Source of the DNA: Betaproteobacteria bacterium
GTDB taxonomy: Bacteria; Pseudomonadota; Gammaproteobacteria; Burkholderiales; SG8-39
NCBI GenBank assembly: GCA_947482825.1
Contig: CANKMT010000068.1
Coordinates: forward strand, 1-32,215
DNA: 32,215 nucleotides
Direction: 5' to 3'
A program made the position numbers and the translations under genes. The notes under the pieces are model-generated. The model was not told where the DNA came from. It worked only from the letters and a program-made list of their open reading frames with translations, and did no database searches. Position 1 is the first letter of the stretch. Each line of letters starts with the position of its first letter. Shown one piece after another: positions 1 to 6,692 of this stretch.

Positions 1-31
1 GCCCTCGGGTAGATCTGCAAATAATTCGTTT

Positions 32-54
32 GTCTCGTTTGTGCGTCTCGTTTG
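32..54 (+). repeat. Short direct repeat (two 10-bp copies)
   Basis: GTCTCGTTTG occurs at 32-41 and again at 45-54, a 13-bp period, with a further partial copy (CGTTTG) just before. The repeat lies in a non-coding stretch upstream of a truncated receptor gene and is more AT-rich than the rest of the window. It is too short to be called a CRISPR or an insertion-sequence end. It may mark the junction of the rearrangement that truncated the neighbouring gene, but that is a guess. Confidence 0.35.
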
Positions 55-153
55 GCATCCCGGTTTCACTTGTGAATCGACTCCTACCCTTGACATCGCC
101 CCGCATCATGGGTTCACGCACTGACGGAGAATTTTTCACAGGCTCTCAGTGAG

Positions 154-693
154 TTGGTGGACCTTGCGAGAAAGCAGCCGCTCAACTATGCCTCTTCCGG
201 CATCGGCACCACCACCCACCTGTCGATAGAGCGCCTGAAGACTGCGGCCTCGATCGGCATCACCCATGTGCCCTACCAGCCGGCGGCCGCGATCGCCGCG
301 GTGGTGGGCAACCAGACGCCGATGGCCTCCACCTCGATGCCGCCGGCGGTGCCGCAGATCAGGGCCGGCAAGCTGCACGCGATCGCGGTCACGAGCGCGA
401 AGCGTTCACCGCTGCTGCCGGAAGTGCCCACGGCGGGCGAGTCCGGCTATGCGCATTTCGACGACTACACGTGGATCGGTTTCTTCCTGCCGGCGGGCGT
501 GCCGCCGGCGATCGTCGAGCGCTTCAACGCCGACATCAACCAGGCCCTTGAGGCCGCCGAGGTCAAGGAGCGTTTCGGCCAGGCCGGTCTCGAGATCGTG
601 CGCTACACGCCGGCCGAGTTCGGCGCTTTCCTCAAGACCGAAGTGCCGAAGTGGGCGGCCGTATTGAGGAGTTCGGGCGCAAAGGTCGAGTAG
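154..693 (+). pseudogene. Bug/TTT-family solute-binding protein, 5'-truncated
   Basis: The 179 residues match the C-terminal half of Bug (tripartite tricarboxylate transporter receptor) proteins: LNYASSGIGTTTHLS, THVPYQPAAA, the G-L-P-like segment PEVPTAGESG and a typical C-terminus. Full-length members have about 320 residues with a signal peptide, as in the intact paralogue at 28684-29649. Here the signal peptide and first lobe are missing. The frame stays open back to 94, and Bug-like residues (ALSELVDLARKQP) can be followed to about 139, but nothing Bug-like is seen before that. Two residues usually found before LNYASSG (Gly-Lys) are also absent. The only nearby start is TTG at 154, inside the conserved domain, so a secreted functional receptor is unlikely. 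I read it as a gene remnant created by a rearrangement near 90-140. Confidence 0.8.
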
Positions 694-734
694 GCCGCCC
701 GGTCAACTGAAGTCCGCGGACGTAAACTTCCTCC

Positions 735-1046
735 ATGTCGAACCCCAGCATCTACCGCGAGCAAGCGCTCAAGCTGCTGCCCTGGATCTGCACCCGGTGC
801 GCGCGCGAGTTCCCCGCCTCGCGCTTGCGCGAACTCACCGTGCACCACAAGGACGGCGACCACGACCACAACCCGACCGACGGTTCGAACTGGGAGTTGC
901 TCTGCATCTACTGCCACGAGAACGAGCACGCGCGCGTCACGGATGCGCGGGCCGGCGGCGAGGTGAAGCCGCCCCCGGTGACGCAGGCGACTCACAAGGC
1001 GCTGGGCGCTTTGGGGGACCTCTTGAAGAACAGGAAAAAGACCTGA
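735..1046 (+). CDS. yajD: YajD-family HNH nuclease-like protein
   Basis: A 103-residue protein with the YajD architecture: a zinc-knuckle CxxC pair (C19, C22), the HNH core (H37-H38, N52) and a second CxxCH (C57, C60, H61) followed by H65. The segment DGSNWELLCIYCH is very close to Escherichia coli YajD, and the length is about the same (115 residues there). HNH proteins of this class bind a divalent metal and are predicted nucleases, but no substrate is known for YajD. It is a cytoplasmic, stand-alone protein with a Lys-rich C-terminus. The gene lies 41 nt after the truncated Bug gene and converges on the broken receptor gene, with only 4 nt between the two stop codons. Confidence 0.9.
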   Translation: MSNPSIYREQALKLLPWICTRCAREFPASRLRELTVHHKDGDHDHNPTDGSNWELLCIYCHENEHARVTDARAGGEVKPPPVTQATHKALGALGDLLKNRKKT

Positions 1047-1050
1047 GCGC

Positions 1051-2017
1051 CTACTCGATCACGCGGTCGGCGCGCACCAGGAAGGATTGCGGGAACACGA
1101 GTCCCAGCGTCTTGGCGGTTTTCAGGTTCAGGACCAGTTCGAACCGGGTCGGTTGCTCGATCGGCAGGTCGGCCGGCTTTGCGCCCTTGAGGATCTTGTC
1201 CACGTAGGTCGCGGCGCGGCGAAAGTTGTCCGGCAAGGAAGGCGAATACGACATCAATCCGCCAGTCTCTACGCTATAGCTGTTGGTGAAGATTGCGGGG
1301 ACCCTGGCACGCGTGATCCCGTCTACGATCAACTGGGACCAGGCGCTGGCGAACGAGCCGAGAACCGGCACTTAGGCCTGCGCCCCGTTTGAAAACCCGG
1401 TCGATCTCCGCGGCCTGCCCCAGTTCGATCGTGCTTACCCTAATGCGCAGGCGAAGGGCGGCCTCCTCGATTTCCTTCACCTGAGCTAGGTTGCCGACGT
1501 CGATCGGGTCGAACAACAAGGCCACGTGCGCGACGCGCGGAAACGCCTCCTTGAGCAGTTGCAGCCGCTTGGCCCCGAGGCCGTGGGCAAGATCCGTCAG
1601 TCCTGTCGCGTTGCCTCCAGGACGGGCCAGGCTCACGGCAACGCCGCTCGTCACGAGATCCTTGCTGATCGCGAACACGACCGGGATGGTCTTGCCCTTT
1701 TGCATCAACATGGCGGCCGCTTGCTCTGCCCCAGTCAGCACCAGGTCGGGTTGGGTTGCCATCAGGGCGGCGGCCAGGGCCGGCGCGGCCCCGCTCTTTC
1801 CGTCGCCATAACGCTCATCGATCACGAAATCGCGCCCTTCGACCCAGCGCAGGTCCGCCATGCCGACGCGAAAAGCCGCCAGCCACTCGGCGCTGGGCGC
1901 GGCGGTGGTGAGGACGAAGAACCCGATCCGGCGCGGGGGCTTTGCTTGTTGCGCGTGCGCGGTGAGAGGCGTGGCACCGAGCACGAGGAGTGCAAGTACC
2001 GTGTCACGCCTGTCCAT
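1051..2017 (-). pseudogene. ABC_sub_bind-type substrate-binding protein, frameshifted
   Basis: Starting at 2017 the frame codes for a signal peptide (Ala-rich, ending AHAQQ), then an ABC_sub_bind (PF04392, TrpX-like) domain: RRIGFFVLTT, LVTSGVAVSLARPGGNATGLT, LGAKRLQLLKE, VALLFDP. At about 1372-1395 the homology jumps to another frame, which continues with GGLMSYSPSLPDNFRRAA, TYVDKILKGAKPADLPIEQP and the family's normal C-terminus LVRADRVIE. Joined, the two parts give the usual length of about 320 residues, so one small indel explains the break. The second frame also has a TAA just before the rejoin point, at about 1373-1375. The protein would be a periplasmic receptor of an ABC importer, with no permease or ATPase gene beside it. 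Either a real pseudogene or a single-base assembly error fits; the sequence alone cannot decide. Confidence 0.85.
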
Positions 2018-2358
2018 CCGATCCTTTTCGGTTGCCGCGCCAGTTCGGTGATCAGTCTAACCGCATTCGATCTCCCCTCCGGCGCACGGCATGAGCGCCT
2101 GCACAACGTTCACGCCGATCACCCGGGCCGGGCGCTGCGGAGGACCGGCCGGCATGCCCCGCCGCGCGCACGCCCCGCTCTGACAACCAGCAATTGGACG
2201 GTTCAATAACCAGCAATTGGACGCAACAGGTGCTGGGGCGATTCGGGCCGGCTGCCGTCGTCAAGCAATCACGTCGAACCGGTCGATTCGCCCCGCCACC
2301 CAACGTACCCGATACAATCCGCCTCGCTCCCCCACCCCAAATTGAAGGCCACCCCACC
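2018..2358. other. Gene-free interval with 16-bp repeat pair and weak promoter
   Basis: This 341-nt gap separates the broken receptor gene from the divergent glutathione S-transferase gene. No convincing reading frame is seen; a plus-strand ATG frame at about 2090 gives only 30 low-complexity residues. It holds the tandem 16-bp repeat pair at 2185-2223. A TACAAT hexamer at 2313-2318, about 40 nt before the GST start, could be a -10 element, but there is no good -35 at the right distance. The stretch 2224-2310 shows nothing I can name. Confidence 0.5.
2185..2223. repeat. Tandem pair of a 16-bp dispersed motif, copy A
   Basis: AACCAGCAATTGGACG is found exactly twice, at 2185-2200 and 2208-2223, a 23-bp period with an unrelated 7-bp spacer. 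The same motif with one or two changes and the same 23-bp period recurs at 8683-8721. Motif units at fixed spacing with free spacers resemble either paired binding sites for a DNA-binding protein or the multiple terminal repeats known for IS21-family elements. No transposase remnant is visible next to it. IS remnant is my preferred reading, unproven. Confidence 0.75.
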
Positions 2359-3057
2359 ATGCTGAAGTTCTACTACAACGCCGCCCCCAACCCGATGAAG
2401 GTCGCCCTCCTGCTCGAGGAACTGGGCCTGCCCTACGAACCCGTGCCGGTCGACACGCGCAAGGGTGAGCAGTTTTCCGCGGAGTACCTCAAGGTGAACC
2501 CGAACGCGAAGGTGCCGGCCATCGTCGATGGCGATGTACGCATGTTCGACAGCAACGCGATCCTGTTGTTTCTCGCCGACCGCGAAAAGCGCTTCGTGCC
2601 GCTGGATACCAAAAGCGCCGCGCGCGGCGACATGCTCGCCTGGCTGATGTTCATCGCCAGCGGCATCGGTCCCTTTTCAGGCCAGTCGGTCCACTTCCGC
2701 AATGTGGCGCCCGAGCCCAAGGAATACGCGCTCAACCGCTACGACTTCGAAGCCAATCGCCACTGGAAACTGATCGAGGACCGCCTCGCCGGGTCGCGCT
2801 ACATGCTGGGCGAGGAGTACTCGATCGTCGACATGGCGTTCTGGGGCTGGGCGCGCCTGGTGCCCTTCGTTCTCGGCACGGGCGACGCAACCTGGACCAC
2901 CTACCCGCAGATCAAGCGATTGCTCGACGAGATCAACACCCGGCCCGCCGCAGCGCGCGCCGAAGCGCTCAAGACCCGCCACGCATTCAAGACCGAGAAC
3001 GACGACGAGGCCAAGCGCTTCATGTTCCCGCAGAACGAGCGGCTGAAGAAGAAATAA
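2359..3057 (+). CDS. Glutathione S-transferase family protein
   Basis: A 232-residue cytosolic GST. The N-terminal thioredoxin-fold domain (residues 1-80) carries FYYNAAPNPMKVALLLEELG, the cis-proline segment KVPAIVDGD and the glutathione-binding FDSNAILLFLAD (S at the usual Glu/Asp-Ser position). An all-helical C-terminal domain with YSIVDMAFWGWARL follows. The overall pattern, with Asn-Pro in the first loop rather than a catalytic Tyr, resembles YfcG/Nu-class enzymes that act on disulfides or organic hydroperoxides. I chose the ATG at 2359 because the conserved fold starts there; the frame extends upstream to 2194 through the repeat pair without similarity to anything. It stands alone, with no operon partner. 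Confidence 0.9.
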   Translation: MLKFYYNAAPNPMKVALLLEELGLPYEPVPVDTRKGEQFSAEYLKVNPNAKVPAIVDGDVRMFDSNAILLFLADREKRFVPLDTKSAARGDMLAWLMFIASGIGPFSGQSVHFRNVAPEPKEYALNRYDFEANRHWKLIEDRLAGSRYMLGEEYSIVDMAFWGWARLVPFVLGTGDATWTTYPQIKRLLDEINTRPAAARAEALKTRHAFKTENDDEAKRFMFPQNERLKKK

Positions 3058-3120
3058 GCCAACCACGCAAGCGGGCGTCCGCAGTCTTGCACGCGGTCGC
3101 CCGGCGCGAGTCGGCCGCCC

Positions 3121-3366
3121 TCAACGCCGTACGCGTTCCAACGTCTCGCGAACCTGCTCGGCCGTAAGCGGAGGCAACTCGGTTTCGGGAACGGCCACCT
3201 GTCCCTTGCCGCGCTTCTTGAGGCGCATCGGGGTGGGAGCAAGTTCGATGACCAGCCGTCCCTCACCGGCCCGGATATCGAGCGACTGACCGGGCGTGAA
3301 GCCAAGGACATCGCCCAAGGCCTTGGGCACGACGATCCTTCCTGCGGAGTCTATGGTCGTTTTCAT
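3121..3366 (-). CDS. AbrB/MazE-type antitoxin-like DNA-binding protein, orphan
   Basis: An 81-residue protein with a SpoVT-AbrB swapped-hairpin domain at the N-terminus: DSAGRIVVPKALGDVLGFTPGQSLDIR, followed by a basic linker and a C-terminal tail (PPLTAEQVRETLERVRR) that resembles the toxin-binding tail of VapB-like antitoxins. The ATG at 3366 starts directly at the conserved domain; another ATG five codons earlier (3381) is possible. Such proteins usually precede a PIN-domain VapC gene, but here the next gene downstream is the convergent GST gene 63 nt away, so no toxin partner is present. It follows the amidohydrolase gene by 44 nt and is probably co-transcribed. It could be a leftover antitoxin or a plain transition-state-type regulator. 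Confidence 0.82.
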   Translation of the reverse strand: MKTTIDSAGRIVVPKALGDVLGFTPGQSLDIRAGEGRLVIELAPTPMRLKKRGKGQVAVPETELPPLTAEQVRETLERVRR

Positions 3367-3410
3367 GCCATCAAATGCCATAAGAATGGCAATTTCGCGA
3401 TTCGGCGCGT

Positions 3411-4508
3411 CTAGCCGCTCAGCCGCGGCACCAGCCGCAGCGCGTTGTCCCGCTCGATGGCGCGGAGGTCGGGCTGGCTGAATCCACACTCGGCCAGCCC
3501 CTTAACGCCGTCGACCATGTTGCCGCCCGATGGGAAATCGGTGCCGAACAGCACCTGGGTGACCGGCACGAGCTTCACCAGCGCGCCGAGCGTCACCGGG
3601 CTGGTCGCCAGCGCCGTGTCGTAGTGGAATTTGCGCAGTTCGTGCATGAGCCCGTTTGGCAGGCGCTTCTCGCGCTCCTTCATGGTTCGCTCGAGACGCT
3701 GGTAGCGCAGGATCAGGTAGGGCGCGGTGCCCCCCGCGTGCGAGAAGATAAAGCGGATGTCCGGGTAGCGCGCCGCCGTGCCGGTGAAGAGCAGGCTCGC
3801 GATTGCGCGTGAAGTGTCGGTGCCGTATTCGATCAGCGAGGCCGGCACGTCGGGGATCAGGTTGCCGCAGCAGTCGGGTGCGGTCGGGTGGACGAAGACC
3901 AGCGCCTTCCTGCGATTGAGTTCCTCGTACACCGGATTGAACGCGGGATCGCCCTGCCACTTGGTGCCGCCGTAGCTCGTGAAGAGGCCAATGCCGTCGA
4001 ATTTGAGCTCGTCCAGCGCGAACGCGATTTCACGCAACGTCGCGTCTACATCAGGCAGAGGCATCGCCGCGAAACTGCCGAAGCGACCAGGGTGGTCGCG
4101 CACGTAGCCCGCCAGATGCTCGTTGCAGTCGCGCGCGAGGGCGCGCGTCGCTTCGTTGTCGCCGAACCACAGGCCCGGGTTGGTGATCGAGAGCATGGAA
4201 GTCGCCACGCCGTTGCGGTCCATTTCGTCGATCGATTGGGCCGGCGTCCAGTCGCGCGCGCGCGGGTTCAGGCGCTCGCGCGTGGCCACCGCGGCCACCC
4301 AGCGCGGGGTGTTGAAGTGGTGATGCACGTCGATGCGGTGGGCCGGCACGCTGCGAGCCGGCTGCAACTGCCGCTGCGGGGTCTGGACCTGCGCCATCAC
4401 GCTGCGCGAGCCGAGCAGGCTTGCACCGCCCAAGGCCAGCATCCCGCCGAGGATTCCGCGCCGCGTGGTGCAGCAGCGGTCGATGCAGGCGAGTGTCGAA
4501 GTATTCAT
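3411..4508 (-). CDS. Amidohydrolase-2 (ACMSD-like) family protein, Tat-exported
   Basis: A 365-residue protein of the amidohydrolase-related family (PF04909), which contains aminocarboxymuconate-semialdehyde and resorcylate-type decarboxylases. Metal ligands expected for the barrel are visible: HxH (H62, H64 in DVHHHF), a His in FVHPTAPD, a His in IFSHAGG and the Asp in LFGTDFPSG. The N-terminus has a twin-arginine-like signal (TTRRGILGGMLALGG, then an AQ cleavage region), so the enzyme probably works in the periplasm, which is not usual for decarboxylases of this family. The ATG at 4508 is chosen because it precedes the signal; it sits within the 46-bp repeat at 4497-4542, which also supplies a GGAG ribosome site. 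The gene is separated from its likely operon partner (VOC gene) by an inserted toxin-antitoxin module. Confidence 0.85.
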   Translation of the reverse strand: MNTSTLACIDRCCTTRRGILGGMLALGGASLLGSRSVMAQVQTPQRQLQPARSVPAHRIDVHHHFNTPRWVAAVATRERLNPRARDWTPAQSIDEMDRNGVATSMLSITNPGLWFGDNEATRALARDCNEHLAGYVRDHPGRFGSFAAMPLPDVDATLREIAFALDELKFDGIGLFTSYGGTKWQGDPAFNPVYEELNRRKALVFVHPTAPDCCGNLIPDVPASLIEYGTDTSRAIASLLFTGTAARYPDIRFIFSHAGGTAPYLILRYQRLERTMKEREKRLPNGLMHELRKFHYDTALATSPVTLGALVKLVPVTQVLFGTDFPSGGNMVDGVKGLAECGFSQPDLRAIERDNALRLVPRLSG

Positions 4509-4542
4509 GCGCGGGGATGCTACTCCGAAAACGCGATCGTGC
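4497..4542. repeat. 46-bp direct repeat flanking TA module, left copy
   Basis: Positions 4497-4542 match 5336-5381 at 42 of 46 bases, in the same orientation; weaker, transition-only similarity continues about 7 bp further left. Read on the minus strand, the repeat contains the last codons of a VOC-type protein (TIAFSE, then TAG), 11 nt, and the ATG AAT ACT TCG start of the amidohydrolase gene. This copy is therefore the working translation start of the amidohydrolase and carries a vestigial VOC gene end. Confidence 0.85.
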
Positions 4543-4581
4543 CTCTCGTGCCATGAGGCGAGTTGGACAAGACAACCGGGG

Positions 4582-4610
4582 TTGACGCACTCTGCGCCTG
4601 CGCCTACGAT
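4582..4610 (+). promoter_or_regulatory. Sigma-70 promoter of the RHH/PIN operon
   Basis: TTGACG at 4582-4587 and TACGAT at 4605-4610 are separated by exactly 17 nt and lie 30 nt before the antitoxin ATG. A perfect 12-bp palindrome, CTCATCGATGAG (4623-4634), sits between the predicted transcription start and the GAGG-containing ribosome site. It is a natural candidate for the operator bound by the ribbon-helix-helix antitoxin. Confidence 0.6.
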
Positions 4611-4622
4611 AACGCGCCTAGA

Positions 4623-4634
4623 CTCATCGATGAG
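4623..4634. promoter_or_regulatory. Palindromic candidate operator
   Basis: CTCATCGATGAG is a perfect 12-bp palindrome in the 5' leader of the RHH/PIN operon, immediately before the antitoxin ribosome site. Antitoxins of this type repress their own operon through short palindromes; that it acts here is an inference from position. Confidence 0.45.
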
Positions 4635-4640
4635 GCATCC

Positions 4641-4901
4641 ATGAATCAGCTTACCGTGCGCGGTTTCGACAAGGCGCTTGCGCGGCGTATCCGCGCGGTG
4701 GCAAAAGTGCGCGGCCTGTCGCTCAACCAAGCGGCGGTGCTGCTGCTGCGCCAGGGCGCCGGACTCGCGCCCGCCGAGGCCCCGGCGCGCGTCGGCGATT
4801 CGATGAAGGCTCTGATCGGCACCTGGTCACGCGAGGAAGAAGCGGAGTTCCTCCGCGCTGTGCGCCCGTTCGAGGAGGTCGACGCGGATTTCTGGAAGTG
4901 A
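4641..4901 (+). CDS. Ribbon-helix-helix antitoxin (FitA/VapB-like)
   Basis: An 86-residue protein with an N-terminal ribbon-helix-helix DNA-binding motif: beta strand NQLTVRGFD, then two helices ending in SLNQAAVLLLRQGAG. The C-terminal half, rich in acidic and aromatic residues (EEEAEFLRAVRPFEEVDADFWK), is the kind of tail that threads into the PIN toxin. ATG at 4641 has GAGG 7 nt upstream. The stop overlaps the toxin start (GTGA), so translation is coupled. Known function of the family: it neutralises its cognate PIN ribonuclease and represses the operon. The gene is inside the putative cassette bounded by 46-bp repeats. Confidence 0.88.
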   Translation: MNQLTVRGFDKALARRIRAVAKVRGLSLNQAAVLLLRQGAGLAPAEAPARVGDSMKALIGTWSREEEAEFLRAVRPFEEVDADFWK

Positions 4902-5293
4902 AGGTTCTGCTGGACACCAATGCCTATGCGGCGCTCAAGCGCGGCGTCGATGCTGTGGTCGGGAGGGTGACCCGCGCCGAAACGGTGCTTCTTTCCACGA
5001 TCGTCGCGGGCGAATTGTTGTCCGGGTTCCGTCAGGGCGCGCGTTTGCGCAAGAACCTCGACGAATTCGATGCGTTCCTCGATAACCCGCATGTCGCAGT
5101 CGTACCGGTTACGCTGGTCACCGCGGATCGCTTCGGGCGCATCGCCGCCGCCTTGCGCGCCAAGGGTCGGCCGATTCCCACCAACGACATATGGATAGCG
5201 GCGCAGGCCATGGAAACAGGAGCGGAATTACTGTCGTTCGACACCCACTTCAATGAGGTCGATGGACTGACCTGGGCCGACCTGTCGGCGTAG
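4898..5293 (+). CDS. PIN-domain ribonuclease toxin (VapC/FitB-like)
   Basis: A 131-residue PIN domain with all four acidic positions of the Mg-binding site: D6 in VLLDTNAY, E39 in IVAGELLSGF, D97 in TNDIWIAAQAM and D115 in LLSFDTHF. The TNDIW-AA and F-DTHF blocks are typical of VapC/FitB, which cleave tRNA or other structured RNA until bound by the antitoxin. The GTG start at 4898 overlaps the antitoxin stop by 4 nt. The complete active site suggests a working toxin. The target RNA cannot be read from the sequence. Confidence 0.92.
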   Translation: MKVLLDTNAYAALKRGVDAVVGRVTRAETVLLSTIVAGELLSGFRQGARLRKNLDEFDAFLDNPHVAVVPVTLVTADRFGRIAAALRAKGRPIPTNDIWIAAQAMETGAELLSFDTHFNEVDGLTWADLSA

Positions 5294-5335
5294 GACCGGC
5301 ATCCGTCGCGGCGCCGCTTGCGGCCTTCCAAGCGC

Positions 5336-5381
5336 CGAAGTGTTCATGCGCGGGGATGTTACTCCGCAAACGCAATCGTGC
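5336..5381. repeat. 46-bp direct repeat flanking TA module, right copy
   Basis: Partner of the repeat at 4497-4542 with 4 differences in 46 bases. On the minus strand this copy supplies the real end of the VOC gene (CTIAFAE, TAA at 5359-5361) and then a vestigial amidohydrolase start (ATG AAC ACT TCG) that leads into unrelated sequence. Each copy thus keeps one functional half. Confidence 0.85.
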
Positions 5382-6222
5382 AGTTCATCGCTTCGGACGC
5401 GGCAATCACAATGCTCTTGCCGAGCCGCGAAGGTGTGAATCCGCCCTGCTGCAACACGGTCTGCGCCGCGCTGAGATCGCGCACCTTGATCGTGACCATG
5501 GCCATGTAGGCCTCCCTTTCGCGCCCTTCGGCATCGGCCCCATTGCACGCAAGCGCGCCCAGCGTGGAACGCAAAGTCGCCGGGGCCATCAGCTCGAGCG
5601 TCGTTGGCCCCAGAGCAAGGCGCGCGGCGCCATCCGCGTCGATGGTCGCCTTGGCGTCGAGGATGCGTTCGTACTTGGCGGCCTCGGCTGCCGGGTCGGG
5701 CACTGCGATCGTGAACGAGGCAATCCCCACCGCCCCGTTGGCGTGGGACTGGAACGGCGGGTGCCAGATGAGATGCGGCGTCTCGTGACGGCAGTAATAG
5801 AGACGTCCGCCCTGCACTGCACCGCGCGGGAAGCGCACGGTGGTGAAGCGTGCTTCGTCCTCGACGCTCGATCCCGGCAGCGTGAGCTTGCGCGAGAGAG
5901 GTTGCGGCGCGCCGGCCGGGAAGCCGCTTGCAACGAGTTCGCGATGGATGCCCTCCGTGTCGCCGGCCTTGAGGACGAGGCCGTCCAGGCCGATCGGCGA
6001 TTCCAGCAGGTCGGGTCGGATCGCCTGCCCCGCCGGCGGAAAGCCGATCAATTCGAGGTAATCGCGCTCGAACACCATCAGATGGTTGCAGGAGCCGGCC
6101 GCATGGAAGCTGCGCTCGGTCAGCGTGAAGCCCATGCGCGAATAGATGGCGGCGGCTTCGTCCATCCGCCCGCGCACGGTGATGACTGCATGGTCAAATG
6201 GGCATTGGGTGATCGGGGTCAT
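5359..6222 (-). CDS. VOC (glyoxalase-like) family protein
   Basis: A 287-residue protein with two vicinal-oxygen-chelate modules: the first begins at FDHAVITVRGRMDEAAAIYSRMGF, and the second at IASFTIAVPDPAAEAAKYERIL. The layout matches the glyoxalase-like domain PF13468, for which reactions are mostly unknown. Metal ligand candidates are H11 in the first strand and E in DYLELIGF. ATG at 6222 with AGGGAG about 10 nt upstream. It lies 68 nt after the aconitase X small subunit gene on the same strand, and its last codons lie in the right copy of the 46-bp repeat. Before the insertion of the toxin-antitoxin module it was probably directly followed by the amidohydrolase gene. Confidence 0.85.
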   Translation of the reverse strand: MTPITQCPFDHAVITVRGRMDEAAAIYSRMGFTLTERSFHAAGSCNHLMVFERDYLELIGFPPAGQAIRPDLLESPIGLDGLVLKAGDTEGIHRELVASGFPAGAPQPLSRKLTLPGSSVEDEARFTTVRFPRGAVQGGRLYYCRHETPHLIWHPPFQSHANGAVGIASFTIAVPDPAAEAAKYERILDAKATIDADGAARLALGPTTLELMAPATLRSTLGALACNGADAEGREREAYMAMVTIKVRDLSAAQTVLQQGGFTPSRLGKSIVIAASEAMNCTIAFAE

Positions 6223-6290
6223 GTTGGCGGAGCTCCCTTGCGCAGGCGCGGCAGCTTCGCGATATCGGCCGGCGCCAAGGTCGGCTGAAG

Positions 6291-6692
6291 CTAGAGCAAG
6301 CGCAGCGTGCGCGTCGCGGGATCGATCTCGACACGCGATCCGTTCGGAACCTGCGCGGTGATGTCGTCGTCGAACCCGGCGAGCATGGTCACATTGCCGA
6401 ACGCGGCGCCCTGCGCAAGGATAGGGTTGACGGTGTTGAACACCAGCGCCAGCGGGATGATTCCCCGCGACGCCATTTCGCGCAGCATCCACGCGCTTGC
6501 CACGCCGCCCTTGGTCGTATCGAGCACGAGTATCTTGCCCACATAAGACTGCCCGGCAAGCTTGTGAGTCGGGCGCGAGAAGGTGCCCCCGATCCGGTCG
6601 AGGTCATAGCGGGCGGAAAAGCCGTCGTGCGCGACCAGCGCCTCGCCGGTTACGGGTTTGCCAATGCCATGCCGGGCGATCAGCTCCTTCAT
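6291..6692 (-). CDS. Aconitase X swivel-domain (small) subunit
   Basis: A 133-residue DUF126-type swivel domain: GEALVAHDGFSARYD, the conserved GGTFSRPTHKLAGQS block with the substrate-binding Ser, LVLDTTKGGVASAWML and AQGAAFGNVTMLAGFDDD. In type II AcnX enzymes this domain is a separate small subunit that closes over the Fe-S-bearing large subunit. The ATG at 6692 overlaps the large-subunit stop by 4 nt (ATGA), so the two are coupled. Bacterial AcnX members studied so far dehydrate cis-3-hydroxy-L-proline; archaeal ones act in the mevalonate pathway. No hydroxyproline transporter or reductase is beside it, so the substrate here remains open. Confidence 0.92.
   Translation of the reverse strand: MKELIARHGIGKPVTGEALVAHDGFSARYDLDRIGGTFSRPTHKLAGQSYVGKILVLDTTKGGVASAWMLREMASRGIIPLALVFNTVNPILAQGAAFGNVTMLAGFDDDITAQVPNGSRVEIDPATRTLRLL

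Larger units (their letters stand above)
4543..5335 (+). other. Putative inserted toxin-antitoxin cassette
   Basis: This 793-nt segment lies exactly between the two 46-bp direct repeats, runs opposite to the surrounding minus-strand operon and carries its own promoter, an RHH antitoxin gene and a PIN toxin gene. Recombination between the repeats would remove it and leave the VOC stop codon 11 nt before the amidohydrolase start, an ordinary operon spacing. No recombinase is encoded, so the way it moved is unknown. Confidence 0.55.

Noticed and set aside
32..54. Possible CRISPR repeat
   Set aside because: Two 10-bp copies with a 3-bp spacer do not make a CRISPR array.
4509..4730. N-terminal extension of the amidohydrolase
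   Set aside because: The frame is open but runs antisense through the RHH antitoxin promoter and start, and the Tat signal begins right after ATG 4508.
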